DNA of 45,588 bases from Chloroflexota bacterium (GTDB taxonomy: Bacteria > Chloroflexota > Anaerolineae > Aggregatilineales > Phototrophicaceae), in the NCBI GenBank assembly GCA_028875245.1, contig JAPPEU010000084.1, forward strand, positions 1 through 45,588, read 5' to 3'. Numbering within the stretch: the first letter of the stretch is position 1; each line of letters opens with the position of its first letter. The translations under genes and the position numbers were made by a program. Shown in pieces: positions 1 to 8,913 of the stretch. A model generated the notes under the pieces. That model worked only from the letters and a program-made list of their open reading frames with translations. It did no database searches and was not told where the DNA came from.

Positions 1-273
1 TGATTGACATACAATGTCATTATATGTCGATCCAGTTTTTCAACACTGTCCACCGAGTCGCCCCTACAGACGACTTCCCGGGCCGGGTTCATTAAATAAG
101 AGAACGCAGAGAGCGGGGAGAAAGCCAAATTAGGAGTTTCCATTTTTCGGGCGTTTCAGCGAAAGGCCCCTACAGTTCTTCTAATAGTAAGATTTCAATT
201 ACTTACTTGCTTTTACTTCTGTGTCTCAGTGTCTCTGTGGCAAAATAAAATTCCAATTCCGTCTGTGAGCATC
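1..273. repeat. Left-edge intergenic region with composite repeat
   Basis: There is no gene here. Positions 5-19 hold an inverted repeat TGACAT-N3-ATGTCA, next to TATAAT read on the minus strand (20-25). A half palindrome ending GTCGCCCCTACAG lies at 55-70. From about 98 to 247 runs a composite repeat: an 'agaacgcagagagcggggag' segment, a GGGCGTTTC-type palindrome at 149-175, a segment containing TAGTAAGATTTCAATTACTT, and a 'gtgtctctgtggcaaaa' end. The same modules recur at 17500-17735 and 30755-31010. The repeat creates a spurious in-frame GTG at 229 upstream of menE. Confidence 0.7.
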
Positions 274-1743
274 ATGCAATTGCCACTGTCTCCTGAACCC
301 GACAAACGCTTCCTCGCGATCGGCCAGTCCGGCTGGACATTCGCCGAAGTCAATCATTCCGCCTCGGCAGCCTGCGCCGCGATTCTGCGGCATGCCCCGC
401 TTGAGCCAGGCGACCGGGCGGGCATCTTGATCGCGAATCCAGCGCCATTCATTCTGACGCTCCTCGCCTTGATGCGCATGCGCGTCCTCAGCGTCCCGCT
501 CAACACCCGCCTGACCGCGGGCGAACTGGCTTGGCAAATCAAAAATGCGGATTGCCGCCTCTTGATCTGCGAGCCGCAAACGAGGGCGCTGGCGGGCCCG
601 CTCGGCGTCGATGTGCTGGAGCTGCCAAACCTGGATCGGGAGGCGCCAACTTCCCAATACAGCGATTTCGGCATGATGCGCATGGACGAGGATTTCGCCA
701 TCATCCATACATCCGGCACGGGTGGACGCCCCAAAGCAGCGATCCTGACCTACGGCAATGTCTGCCAAAGCGCCATCGCCTCCGCCCGCAAGCTCGACGT
801 AATTCAAGGCGAACAATGGTTATGCGTCCTGCCGCTTTATCATGTGGGCGGCTTGAGCATCGTCTTCCGTTCGCTGATTTATGGCACGGCGATCGAGGTC
901 CTGCCGCCGGGCCGATTCGATGCAGGCGAGGTGAATCGCATACTGAGCGAGCATCCCGTTACGCTGGTCTCGCTCGTGCCGACGATGCTGCAGCGCCTCC
1001 TGGATGCGAAGACGCGCCCCTGGAGTCCAAACTTGCGCCTCATCCTGCTCGGTGGCGCGGCGCCATCGCCCGCGCTCGTCGCCCGCTGCATCGCCGACAA
1101 GCTGCCGATTGCGACGACTTACGGGCTCACGGAAGCGTCGTCGCAAGTCGCCACTGCCAGGCCCGATCTCGTCTATCGCAAGCCGGGGACGGCGGGCAAG
1201 CCGCTGATGTTTACCCAAGTGCGCATCCGCGACGAGAAGGGCGACGACGCTGCGGCCGGCGTCCCGGGCGAAATCCTCGTCAAGGGCGACACGGTCATGC
1301 GCGGCTATTACGGCGAGCCGGCGGCCACCGCGGCGGCGCTGCGCGATGGCTGGCTGCATACCGGCGATATCGGCTATCTGGACGAAGATGGCGACCTCTT
1401 CATCCTGCAGCGGCGCGAGGACCTCATCGTCAGCGGCGGCGAGAACATTTATCCGGCTGAGGTGGAGGAGCGTCTGCGCCGGCACCCCGCTGTTGCCGAG
1501 GCGGTCGTCATTGGCTTGCCGGATGCCGCATGGGGGCAAAGCGTGGCGGCCGCTCTGCAGCTGGCCCCCGGCGCAAGGGCATCGGCGGAAGAAATTGAGG
1601 CGCATGCGCGCGCCCATCTGGCCTCGTACAAGATCCCGCGCCGCTTCGCCTTCGTGGACGCGCTGCCACGCACGGCATCGGGCAAAATTCAGCGGCGGAA
1701 ACTGCGGCAGCTCTTCAATGACACGATACCGCGCCGCCCCTAG
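274..1743 (+). CDS. menE: o-Succinylbenzoate--CoA ligase (AMP-forming)
   Basis: This is an ANL-superfamily adenylating enzyme of 489 aa that should activate o-succinylbenzoate to its CoA ester in menaquinone synthesis. The AMP-binding loop HTSGTGGRPKAA lies near residues 144-156. The hinge motif GWLHTGDIGYLDEDG and the GGENIYPAEVEE motif follow, and the C-terminal ASGKIQRRKLR (about 466-476) carries the catalytic lysine. I chose the ATG at 274; the in-frame GTG at 229 lies inside a dispersed repeat and has no ribosome site. The gene overlaps the downstream menH by 26 bp, which supports the MenE call over a generic acyl-CoA ligase. The family fold is certain; the substrate is inferred from motif pattern and neighbour. 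Confidence 0.82.
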   Translation: MQLPLSPEPDKRFLAIGQSGWTFAEVNHSASAACAAILRHAPLEPGDRAGILIANPAPFILTLLALMRMRVLSVPLNTRLTAGELAWQIKNADCRLLICEPQTRALAGPLGVDVLELPNLDREAPTSQYSDFGMMRMDEDFAIIHTSGTGGRPKAAILTYGNVCQSAIASARKLDVIQGEQWLCVLPLYHVGGLSIVFRSLIYGTAIEVLPPGRFDAGEVNRILSEHPVTLVSLVPTMLQRLLDAKTRPWSPNLRLILLGGAAPSPALVARCIADKLPIATTYGLTEASSQVATARPDLVYRKPGTAGKPLMFTQVRIRDEKGDDAAAGVPGEILVKGDTVMRGYYGEPAATAAALRDGWLHTGDIGYLDEDGDLFILQRREDLIVSGGENIYPAEVEERLRRHPAVAEAVVIGLPDAAWGQSVAAALQLAPGARASAEEIEAHARAHLASYKIPRRFAFVDALPRTASGKIQRRKLRQLFNDTIPRRP

Positions 1744-2527
1744 CGGGCATCATTACAACATTGAGATCAGCGGCGCCGGCCATCCGCTGCTGCTCCTCCA
1801 TGGTTTTACCGGCGACGCCTCAACCTGGCGCTCGGTCGCCGCCCGGCTCGCGGGGGATTTCCAGTTCGTCGCCATCGATTTGATTGGTCATGGCGCAAGC
1901 GATGCTCCCGCCGATCAAGCGAGCTATCGAATGGAAGCTGTCGCCGCGGATCTTATCGCGCTGCTCGACTGCCTGGCGATAAACGATGCCCATCTGCTCG
2001 GTTATTCGATGGGCGGGCGGTTGGCGCTCTTCACCGCCTTGCACTATCCCGCCCGCTTCAGGTCATTGATCCTCGAAAGCGCTTCGCCCGGCCTGGCCGA
2101 CGAGACCGACCGCGCCCAACGCCGAAGACGCGATAATGACCTGGCCGATAGAATCGAGGCGTGTGGCCTGGACTGGTTCGTCGATCATTGGGAAAAACTG
2201 CCGCTCTGGGCATCGCAATCGGAAGATTTGCTTCGCAGGCAGCGACGGCAAAGACTGACTAATGACCCAACGGGATTGGCCAATTCCCTGCGCGCAATGG
2301 GCGCCGGCGCGCAGCCGAATCTCTGGCGACAGCTGCCCAATCTGACCCTGCCGACTTGCCTGATCGTCGGCGAGCGCGATGAAAAATTCAGGCGAATCAA
2401 TCAAGCTATTGACGCGGCGCTGCCAAAATCAGGCCTCGCGATCATTCCTTCCGCCGGCCATAATACTCACTTGGAGAACCCCAAAGCCTTCCGCCAAACG
2501 CTTCGGTCATTTCTAGCCGCTGTCTAG
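1718..2527 (+). CDS. menH: MenH-like alpha/beta hydrolase (SHCHC synthase)
   Basis: This 269-aa alpha/beta hydrolase probably forms 2-succinyl-6-hydroxy-2,4-cyclohexadiene-1-carboxylate in menaquinone synthesis. The oxyanion segment LLLHGFTG comes early. The nucleophile serine sits in GYSMGGR (about residue 96), the acid in VGERDEKF (about 221) and the histidine in SAGHNTHLENP (about 247). Length and the GYSMGGR elbow fit MenH. The start ATG lies 26 bp inside menE in another frame, suggesting translational coupling. The 3' end overlaps the convergent kinase-like gene by 15 bp. A generic hydrolase remains possible, but the position behind menE makes MenH the best reading. Confidence 0.8.
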   Translation: MTRYRAAPSGHHYNIEISGAGHPLLLLHGFTGDASTWRSVAARLAGDFQFVAIDLIGHGASDAPADQASYRMEAVAADLIALLDCLAINDAHLLGYSMGGRLALFTALHYPARFRSLILESASPGLADETDRAQRRRRDNDLADRIEACGLDWFVDHWEKLPLWASQSEDLLRRQRRQRLTNDPTGLANSLRAMGAGAQPNLWRQLPNLTLPTCLIVGERDEKFRRINQAIDAALPKSGLAIIPSAGHNTHLENPKAFRQTLRSFLAAV

Positions 2528-3391
2528 GCGGCGAATCGCGTCCGTAAGGAAGGCTTGATATTGCCCTGACATTCTCGCGGCCGCCTGCGCATCAAGCGCG
2601 AAGCTCGCGAAATGCGCCAGGCGAAAGGCGCCCCACAAGTCCCAGAAGGGCAGGGCGGTCGCATCAAGCCCTTGATTCAAGCCGAGATAATGCGCGGTAT
2701 ACGCCTCCATCGCCACGGGGCCGAGCGCCCAGAGAATTTCCAAGCGGCTTTTGCCCAGGTCTGCCAGCGGATCGCCCAGCATGGCGTCCTCCCAATCGAT
2801 GACCCCCGTCAATTCGCCGTCCTGCCAGAGCAGGTTGCCGGGCCAAAAATCCCCATGCAGCAGCGCGGGCGCGTTGAACTCGAGGCGGGGCAGGGCGCGC
2901 CGCATCGCCGCCTGAATCCTGCGCTGCTCCGGCGCGGACGGCGAACCGTCCATGGCAGTCCTGTCGTCCAGCTTTGGCAGAAACGACAGATCAAATCGGC
3001 GCCGGTCAACGGCGTGAATGCGGCGCAGAAGAGCGGCCAGCCGCTGCGGAAAAGCGCGCCCCGGCACGGCGCTGTGGCCGGCGGAACCTTCGACGAAGCG
3101 GGTGATCAGAAAAGGCGGCTGATGACTCTTGCAGAGATACAGGGCTTGGGGCACGGGCAAAGGCGCGTCGTTCAAAGTCTTCAGCAGGCGGTATTCCTGG
3201 CGCGCGATATGCGGATTGCGCTCGCGATCCGCTTGGCTGTGCGTTAGCAGGATGAGGCGTTCCGCGCTTCCCCGCGGCTTTGTTAGATCTATGACGGAGG
3301 CGCGCCGACTGAGCGCCCGGATGCCATGCAGCGTCCAGCGAGGGTCGATCTCGCTAAGGATCTCCGCAAGTACTTGCGCTGATACGCTCAT
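2513..3391 (-). CDS. APH-family phosphotransferase
   Basis: This 292-aa protein-kinase-like fold enzyme belongs to the aminoglycoside phosphotransferase/choline-kinase group. The catalytic loop LLHGDFWPGNLLW (about residues 178-190) and the metal-binding segment GVIDWEDAMLGDPLADLG (about 197-214) are both intact. The N-terminal lobe is less clear; FLITRFVEGSAG looks like the hinge. The substrate cannot be read from sequence. Such genes are common in environmental bacteria and usually act on small alcohols or amino sugars, so the gene should not be called an antibiotic-resistance gene. It converges on menH and is separated from the exporter genes by a 203-bp repeat-filled gap. Confidence 0.8.
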   Translation of the reverse strand: MSVSAQVLAEILSEIDPRWTLHGIRALSRRASVIDLTKPRGSAERLILLTHSQADRERNPHIARQEYRLLKTLNDAPLPVPQALYLCKSHQPPFLITRFVEGSAGHSAVPGRAFPQRLAALLRRIHAVDRRRFDLSFLPKLDDRTAMDGSPSAPEQRRIQAAMRRALPRLEFNAPALLHGDFWPGNLLWQDGELTGVIDWEDAMLGDPLADLGKSRLEILWALGPVAMEAYTAHYLGLNQGLDATALPFWDLWGAFRLAHFASFALDAQAAARMSGQYQAFLTDAIRRLDSG

Positions 3392-3594
3392 ATTCCAAGG
3401 TCAGCCATGAATCCGATCTAATTGCACATATATGGACCTTGGCGCCGCAATCTAAAGCGCGCGCTATCACAGGGCTGGGCGTTTCAGCGCCGCGCGTAGA
3501 CACAGCGGGTCAAACGCCCCTACAGATTCTTATTTTGCGGGTTCACAATTTTGTGTGAGCCGAGTTGTCACTCGCGAGGGACTGTGATAAAAAT
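3392..3594. repeat. Intergenic repeats (palindrome plus GTGTGAGCC repeat)
   Basis: There is no gene. At 3478-3525 the arms GGGCGTTT and AAACGCCCC enclose a long loop and are followed by TACAG, a copy of the dispersed palindrome family. At 3536-3591 is one of three copies of a roughly 57-bp repeat starting near GCGGGTTC and containing TTTTGTGTGAGCCGAG. The other copies are at 10676-10735 and 15264-15322. Confidence 0.8.
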
Positions 3595-4833
3595 TCACTG
3601 CCGCGCCCGCCGCAGCGCCCAACGGGCAGGCAGGTAGACGATGCCGCGATGCTCCATCTGTTCGATGACCTCGCTGTTGCCTAGGATGTTGAATGTATAG
3701 GCATAAGACACGGAATCAATGACCGGCCCGGCGATCTCGCGCGCGACCAAATCCAGCCAGTATTGGCCCGGCAGCAGGTTGATATTGTCAACGCGGCACT
3801 CCAATACGCTGTCCCCCGCCAAAGCAAGCGACCGCCGCGCCGATATCGGCACATCCACAAAGCTGACGACCGTGCTGGCTGGATCGACGATCCGCAGCGA
3901 AAAGCGATAACTTGCGGTCGGCTCGCGCACATCAAGCGTGATGCGAAAGCAGATGGATTCGCCCGTCGAAAAGCTGCTGATTTCTTGCCCGCTTGCGGCA
4001 TCATGCATGCTGACCTTCATTATGCGGAAGGCGCCGGTGCCTTCGCGCAAGTCGGCGGCGATCGGGTCTTTTCCCGCGATCGTCGTCGAGCGGTCCAGCG
4101 CGCCCTTGAAATAAGCGGAGAGAATGTCGCTGGGGGAACCGGCCGCGGCGATCTCCCCGCCTTCCAGGTACAAAGCCCGCTCGCAGATCCGCTCAATCGA
4201 ATAAGGATTGTGCGTCACGAAGATGACGGTGACGCCGCTGTTTGACAGCTCGTCCATGCGGTTCAGGCATTTCTTCTGAAAATTGATATCCCCGACCGAC
4301 AGCACCTCATCAATCAAAAGGATATCGGCATCGACGTTGACCGCCACGCTGAAGCCCAAACGCGTCTGCATGCCGCTTGAATACTGCCAGACCGGCTTGT
4401 CCAGCCAATCACCCAATTCGGCGAAGTCCTCCACTTCGGGCATTTTCGCTTCCATCTGCCCCGCGGTGAAACCCATGATGGCGCCCAGCAGCTTGATGTT
4501 CTCGCGCCCGGTCAAGTCGCGATGGATGCCGGCCGCCAGCTCGATCATGGGGAAGAGGCGGCCGCTTACTTGCAGCGAGCCGTATGTGAGCGGGCTCACC
4601 CCGGCGATGAGCTTGAGCAGCGTACTCTTGCCCGCCCCGTTCTTGCCGACAATGCCCAGGGACTCGCCGCGCTCGACCTCAAAGGAAACATCGCGCAGCG
4701 CCCAGGGCCCGTATTTGACGCGGGCGCCCTCACCGTCGGCGCGCAGGCGATCAATCCGGCGCTGCAGCCAGGGACGCAATGGCAGGCCGTAGCGCTTCCA
4801 AACATCCCGCGCCTGTATCGCCAAGCCGCTCAT
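3595..4833 (-). CDS. wzt: Polysaccharide export ABC ATPase (Wzt/TagH-like)
   Basis: This is the ATP-binding subunit of an ABC exporter for a surface polysaccharide, 412 aa. Walker A GKNGAGKST is near residue 64, the signature YSSGMQTRLG near 149, and Walker B ILLIDEVLSVGD near 169; the GVTVIFVTHN switch follows. About 150 residues after the nucleotide-binding domain form a C-terminal region resembling the Wzt carbohydrate-recognition domain, which in characterised systems reads the modified end of the glycan chain. The partner permease lies directly upstream, separated by 136 bp of repeats. The glycan itself (O-antigen-like, teichoic-like or other) cannot be decided; no glycosyltransferases are nearby. 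Confidence 0.88.
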   Translation of the reverse strand: MSGLAIQARDVWKRYGLPLRPWLQRRIDRLRADGEGARVKYGPWALRDVSFEVERGESLGIVGKNGAGKSTLLKLIAGVSPLTYGSLQVSGRLFPMIELAAGIHRDLTGRENIKLLGAIMGFTAGQMEAKMPEVEDFAELGDWLDKPVWQYSSGMQTRLGFSVAVNVDADILLIDEVLSVGDINFQKKCLNRMDELSNSGVTVIFVTHNPYSIERICERALYLEGGEIAAAGSPSDILSAYFKGALDRSTTIAGKDPIAADLREGTGAFRIMKVSMHDAASGQEISSFSTGESICFRITLDVREPTASYRFSLRIVDPASTVVSFVDVPISARRSLALAGDSVLECRVDNINLLPGQYWLDLVAREIAGPVIDSVSYAYTFNILGNSEVIEQMEHRGIVYLPARWALRRARQ

Positions 4834-4969
4834 AACCGATTCCCGCCTTCATCTAATTCTGTAGGGGCGAGCCGCCGATCCGCCCAACTCCGCGTTCTCT
4901 GTAGTTCATTTTTTGCGCGACTTGCTTGCACTTACTTCTTTGCCTCTGTGGCAAAAAAATGACGCTCGC
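4834..4969. repeat. Repeat block between exporter subunits
   Basis: A degenerate palindrome copy begins TGTAGGGGCGAGCC at 4860. It is followed by 'ccgcgttctctgtagttcat', GCGCGACTTGCTTGCACTTA and a 'gcctctgtggcaaaaaa' end. The same string of modules occurs on the plus strand at 30930-31010. The block separates the two exporter subunits of one operon. Confidence 0.75.
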
Positions 4970-5776
4970 CTACAAGACATCGGCAAAGTACTGCGACATG
5001 ACGTGATACATCGGATAAGCGACCGCCAGCACAAGGCAGGTCATTATCAGGCTGGCCAGCAGCCATTCGGCATTGGGCGGCTCGCCATAAACCAGGACCC
5101 GGCGAAAACCGTCAATGATGCCCGCCGCCGGATTCAAGGCGTGTAAAAGCGGCCAATCCTCCAGAATCTTGCTTGATGAGACCATCACCGGCGATACAAA
5201 TAGCCAGACCTGCATGATGTACTGAATGCCATGCAGCATGTCGCGGCGGTAAATCGTAATGGCGGACAGACCGATACCGATTGCCCAAGCAAGAAAACCG
5301 GTCATGCCAACGAGCGCGGGCAGCCAAAGCCAGGCCCAGCTGATGGGCATGCCAAAGAGCTGCAGCACGATGACGAGCACGATAGACGACATCATAAAGT
5401 CAAAGAATGTCGTCAATATCACCACAAGCGGGAAGATTTGACGCGGCACCGGCATCTTGCGCAGGATCGTGCCGTTGGCCAGCACGCCATGCGGGATGCG
5501 CACAACCGAACTTTGCAGGAAGGTCCAAGGCACCGTCGCCGCCATGACGAACGCGAGACGCGGCATGCCTTCGCTGCTGGCGCCCACCAGGCCGCTTAGG
5601 AAACTCAGGATCACGGTGTACAAAATCGACGGGATAATCGCCCAAAGCGGACCCAGAAATGTTCGGCGATAGCGCGCCCGAATATCGCGCGTGACCAGCG
5701 AAATCAGCAGATTCCAATAGCCGAGCCAGCTATCGACTTGATTTTGCGCTGGATTGTTGTTCGACCACTGACTCAT
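4970..5776 (-). CDS. wzm: Polysaccharide export ABC permease (Wzm/TagG-like)
   Basis: This 268-aa ABC-2 type membrane protein should form the channel through which the Wzt-like ATPase drives an undecaprenyl-linked or similar glycan. The N-terminal cytoplasmic stretch LISLVTRDIRARYRRTFLGP is a hallmark of the Wzm/TagG family. It precedes about six hydrophobic segments, starting with LWAIIPSILYTVILSFL. The family-typical LNPAAGIIDGFRRVL motif is near residue 220. It is transcribed with the ATPase gene and downstream of an acyltransferase gene. The ATG start has no obvious Shine-Dalgarno sequence, but the family-typical N-terminus supports it. Confidence 0.88.
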   Translation of the reverse strand: MSQWSNNNPAQNQVDSWLGYWNLLISLVTRDIRARYRRTFLGPLWAIIPSILYTVILSFLSGLVGASSEGMPRLAFVMAATVPWTFLQSSVVRIPHGVLANGTILRKMPVPRQIFPLVVILTTFFDFMMSSIVLVIVLQLFGMPISWAWLWLPALVGMTGFLAWAIGIGLSAITIYRRDMLHGIQYIMQVWLFVSPVMVSSSKILEDWPLLHALNPAAGIIDGFRRVLVYGEPPNAEWLLASLIMTCLVLAVAYPMYHVMSQYFADVL

Positions 5777-5860
5777 AGCGGCTCGGCGATTCCCGGCGGG
5801 CGAACTCTCCCGCTATTATGGCGCGGAAGCTGCAATTGGACAGGCTGAAAGCCCCCAAGC

Positions 5861-6754
5861 CTATACACCGCGCGCCGCCGCTTTCATCAACAGCCGCTGC
5901 TCCGCCCCGACGCGCCGCAGCAGGCTGGCCATCTGTTCTATGATCTCGTCGCGCGTGACGTTCTCGCCGCTCAGCGCCTCCCCAAAGGCGAGGCTGATGA
6001 CTGGATCGCGGTAACATGGAAACAGCATTTGGAAGGTCGCCGCCAGAAAATGACGCTTGTCGCTGTCCCGGTAGCGCCTGACGATGGGATTGCGCAGCGC
6101 GCGCCGTGAGATCACGCCCCCGACGGCGACCGGCACGATGCTCAGACCGGGGACGTGGCGCGCGAACAACTCAAGGCTGCCCGACCAGAGCGGCAGCGAT
6201 TCCAGCGCCGTCTGCAAATACAAGCCCGGATCGGCTTCAATTTCCCCCCGCGGATAGAGCAGCAGCGACTTGCCCGCGCGCAAATGCCGCATAGCCGCTC
6301 TCAATGATGCGACCGGCTGGCTCGGGTCAACGACGATGACGTGGCGGCGCATCGCCCTCAAACCCGGCAGGATGCCAAAGTCATTCGCCAAGATGTGGGT
6401 GTCACAGCGGGGCGACGCCATCAGCAGCGTATGCGCGTCGCCCAGGCCGGCGTGGTTGCCGACAAAAAGGACCGGCCCCGCGCGCGGCACTTTGTCAGCG
6501 CCATGGACCCGGACCGCTTTGGCGCCGATCTTCAGCAGCCAGTGGCTGGCGCCTTTCAAGTGGCCGTCGCGCGCGATCATGCCTTCCATCTTGAGGCCCA
6601 GCCGCGTGAGCTCGAGGATGAAGGGGGCGCAGGCGATGTGGAGGGCGGCGTTGATGAAGGGATTGCTGAAGCAGAAGGCGTCCACGACGGAGGTGGAGAT
6701 GGCGCGGTAGAGGCGGGGGAAATTATTTGTTCGCGAGGCTAGCTGCGGCAACAT
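5861..6754 (-). CDS. PlsC-like lysophospholipid acyltransferase family protein
   Basis: This 297-aa glycerolipid acyltransferase-family protein probably transfers an acyl chain to a lipid or lipid-linked acceptor at the membrane. The catalytic HX4D motif is visible as NHAGLGD (about residues 96-102). The substrate-binding motif is LLLYPRGEIEAD (about 165-176), a variant of the usual FPEGTRS block. The region before the motif (FINAALHIACAPFIL) is hydrophobic. It lies 84 bp upstream of the exporter permease in the same direction, so a role in surface-glycolipid assembly is possible but not shown. Membership of the family is clear; substrate is unknown. Confidence 0.78.
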   Translation of the reverse strand: MLPQLASRTNNFPRLYRAISTSVVDAFCFSNPFINAALHIACAPFILELTRLGLKMEGMIARDGHLKGASHWLLKIGAKAVRVHGADKVPRAGPVLFVGNHAGLGDAHTLLMASPRCDTHILANDFGILPGLRAMRRHVIVVDPSQPVASLRAAMRHLRAGKSLLLYPRGEIEADPGLYLQTALESLPLWSGSLELFARHVPGLSIVPVAVGGVISRRALRNPIVRRYRDSDKRHFLAATFQMLFPCYRDPVISLAFGEALSGENVTRDEIIEQMASLLRRVGAEQRLLMKAAARGV

Positions 6755-6894
6755 TGCTGGAGTTGACAGGCTTAATCATGTACGATGAGTATACTGTTGC
6801 CCCTCAATAAGTGGAGATAATTTTACAGGAATTTTACGTTATACTCGTATGATGCAGGCTTAGCATAGGGCTCGTCATTACACGAGGAGGCAAA
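6755..6894. promoter_or_regulatory. Divergent intergenic region, AT-rich
   Basis: This 140-bp stretch separates the leftward acyltransferase gene from the rightward DUF4230 gene. It contains TTGACA at 6763-6768 and TATACT at 6790-6795, but their spacing (21 bp) is too long for a standard sigma-70 promoter. An AT-rich stretch with TTATACTCGTATGAT follows. A strong AGGAGG at 6885-6890 serves the DUF4230 start. Promoter activity is likely from position and composition, but I cannot fix the elements. Confidence 0.4.
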
Positions 6895-7605
6895 ATGGTT
6901 GCGGTTTCACAGTTTATCGTCAGAAATATGATCCCGATTGCGCTGTTAATCGTCGGCATCGTCTTCGGCGGGTTTCTCACCGGCACCGTCAACGATGTTC
7001 GGGATTTCTTCTTTCCCGAATCTTCCGTTTACGTCCGCTCGCCGCTGACTATCGTCAACAGCATTAATGGCATTGGTCAGCTAGTGTCTGTGACATCCGA
7101 AGTCGCCAAAACTGATCTCAAAGTCGAAATCCATCGTGGCATATTCAACCTCGGTGGTTATAGCGCCAATCACATCGCCATCGGCGCGATTGAAGCGGGT
7201 ATTGATTTTGCAGCGATTGATGAGGACGATATTCACTTGGTGGACGACGCCTATGTTTTGAAGCTGCCTGCGCCCTCCATCACCAGTTGCCGCATAGAGC
7301 ATATCGACCAAAATGAGCATTCCTTTACTTTGCTTTCAGCCGATTGGGATATGGTGCGGCAAATCGCTCATGCCGAAGCTATCATAAGATTTGCAGAGCA
7401 AATGATCGAGGCGGGCATACTGGAGCAGGCTGAAGAAGAAACGGCGCTGCACATGGGCGACTTTGTGCGCGAGCTGACAGGCAAACCGGTACACATTGAA
7501 TTCGCCGCGCGGGATGGCGACATTGAATTGCCGGAATCTTGCCAGCCCTATACGCCGAATGGCTGGGGCAAAGATGAGGACGGTGCATGGAAGCGGACGG
7601 ATTGA
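6895..7605 (+). CDS. DUF4230 membrane-anchored protein
   Basis: This 236-aa protein has one N-terminal transmembrane segment (about residues 11-32, IPIALLIVGIVFGGFLTGTV) followed by an extracytoplasmic DUF4230-type domain. The family-like core is VEIHRGIFNLGG, then AIEAGIDFAAIDEDDI, then VLKLPAPSITSCRIEHID. Family function is unknown. AGGAGG with a 4-nt spacer precedes the ATG, so the start is secure. The next gene encodes a paralogous domain: the two share the GxFxxGG, IEAGxD and LPxPxxxxC pattern and the C-terminal TGKxVxxE segment. They are probably a duplicated pair. Confidence 0.72.
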   Translation: MVAVSQFIVRNMIPIALLIVGIVFGGFLTGTVNDVRDFFFPESSVYVRSPLTIVNSINGIGQLVSVTSEVAKTDLKVEIHRGIFNLGGYSANHIAIGAIEAGIDFAAIDEDDIHLVDDAYVLKLPAPSITSCRIEHIDQNEHSFTLLSADWDMVRQIAHAEAIIRFAEQMIEAGILEQAEEETALHMGDFVRELTGKPVHIEFAARDGDIELPESCQPYTPNGWGKDEDGAWKRTD

Positions 7606-7718
7606 TTCTTGTACCGTCCGTGCGGATCCGGCAACATGAAAACGATGTAGGGACGACTCGCCGAGTCGCCCTCAGTAGTTGAACCAGACTGGTAAACTCG
7701 GTATACAAGTTTGTGAAA
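7606..7718. repeat. Palindrome between the DUF4230 paralogs
   Basis: Positions 7646-7672 read TGTAGGGACGACTC-GCC-GAGTCGCCCT, a member of the dispersed palindrome family with GACTC/GAGTC arms. There is no other feature. Confidence 0.75.
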
Positions 7719-8828
7719 ATGAAATACCCAAGCAATGCGGACAGAAGTCGCTTCGTACTTTTCGTTGGACTGATTCTGGCATTTGGCTTGGGGATTATCT
7801 TTCAAGCCGGAATCAGTGGCGGGGGTTCCGCGCCGCCTCCGACCTATTCGCCTTATCCGACCTACACGCCGCCTCCAACGGCCACTCCGAGCAATACGGC
7901 AACAAATACGCCGACTGCCACTGCTACGAGCACCGCTACACTGACTAGCACGCCAACCAATACGCCGTCCTTCACGCCAACATTCACTCCGCCTCCGACC
8001 TATACACCTTATCCGACCTACACGCTGCCTCCAACGGCCACTCCGACCAATACGGCAACGAATACACCGACTGCCACTGCTACGAGCACCGCTACACCGA
8101 CTAGCACGCCAACCAATACGCCGACCGTTACGCCAACTTTTACCCCGCCTCCGACCTATACGCCTTATCCGACAAACACGCCCTATCCGACGTTTACGCC
8201 TTTGCCGACCGTTACGCCAACCCACACGCCAACGAATACGCCTACCCCAACTCCAATTCCGCCAGGTGTTGTCCTAGCTCACATCCAGGCGGAGGCAAAG
8301 GCGGAGTTGGTTGTGGCGGAATACGAAATCGTCGAGCGCGAATTCCACGTCGGCGTCGACAAAGGCTTGTTTAGCTTTGGTGGCGACTTCATCGCGCAAG
8401 GTTCCATCGAAGCTGGTCTAGACCTCACCGAGTTGGATGGCGGTCACATCAAATACGAACCAGACACGCAAACCTACAAGCTGCTGCTACCGTCTCCGCA
8501 ACTCACCAAATGTGATGTGGGGTATATCCGGTTGGTCAATAATGACCCCAATTTACTCAATCCGGATTTTGATCTGCTGCGGCTGCTCGGCGAAGTTCAG
8601 GTGATGGCGCGCTTTATTGAGCGCGCTCTGGAACGCGGGATCATTGAGGACGCGAAGGATAGCGCTGCGCTGATATTGGAAGACGTCGTTGGTACTTTCA
8701 CAGGAAAGCAGGTTAGGACCGAATATGAAGCCCAGCGGGGCAAGCCTAGCATGGATACATCGTGTGAGCCGCATGTCTCAGGTTGGACATACAACATCAA
8801 TACAAATGTCTGGAAAGAGCGCCAATAG
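7719..8828 (+). CDS. DUF4230 protein on a Thr/Pro stalk
   Basis: This 369-aa protein has an N-terminal membrane anchor (about residues 10-29, [20 protein letters not shown]). A Thr/Pro-rich stalk of about 140 residues follows, built from [24 protein letters not shown] units. The C-terminal domain (about 190-369) is homologous to the upstream DUF4230 protein. The stalk resembles the wall-spanning linkers common in Chloroflexota surface proteins. An in-frame GTG at 7713 could add two residues; neither start has a strong ribosome site. Function is unknown; surface display of the domain is the natural inference. Confidence 0.7.
   Translation: MKYPSNADRSRFVLFVGLILAFGLGIIFQAGISGGGSAPPPTYSPYPTYTPPPTATPSNTATNTPTATATSTATLTSTPTNTPSFTPTFTPPPTYTPYPTYTLPPTATPTNTATNTPTATATSTATPTSTPTNTPTVTPTFTPPPTYTPYPTNTPYPTFTPLPTVTPTHTPTNTPTPTPIPPGVVLAHIQAEAKAELVVAEYEIVEREFHVGVDKGLFSFGGDFIAQGSIEAGLDLTELDGGHIKYEPDTQTYKLLLPSPQLTKCDVGYIRLVNNDPNLLNPDFDLLRLLGEVQVMARFIERALERGIIEDAKDSAALILEDVVGTFTGKQVRTEYEAQRGKPSMDTSCEPHVSGWTYNINTNVWKERQ
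7833..8178 (+). repeat. 156-bp tandem coding repeat in the stalk
   Basis: The Thr/Pro stalk is a higher-order repeat. A 156-bp unit (52 codons) beginning CCGCCTCCGACCTAT starts at 7833, again at 7989, and a truncated third unit starts at 8145. Both intervals are exactly 156 bp. The two full units differ by scattered substitutions only. Confidence 0.85.
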
Positions 8829-8913
8829 AAGGCAAGAAATCTCGTCGCCCACCCCGTCTGATCTTCATTTGGACTCGAAATAGGAAGTAAAGCATTCCTG
8901 TGATCGAGTAGCC

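Noticed and set aside
2513..3391. Aminoglycoside-resistance kinase
   Set aside because: The fold fits the APH superfamily, but nothing in the sequence or context supports an antibiotic substrate.
6763..6795. TTGACA ... TATACT promoter
   Set aside because: The spacer is 21 bp, too long for a normal sigma-70 promoter; it is kept only as a note in the intergenic entry.
7548..8225. 225-aa Arg/Gly/Ser-rich minus-strand frame
   Set aside because: It is the reverse of the Thr/Pro stalk repeat; its repetitiveness comes from the repeat, not from a real protein.
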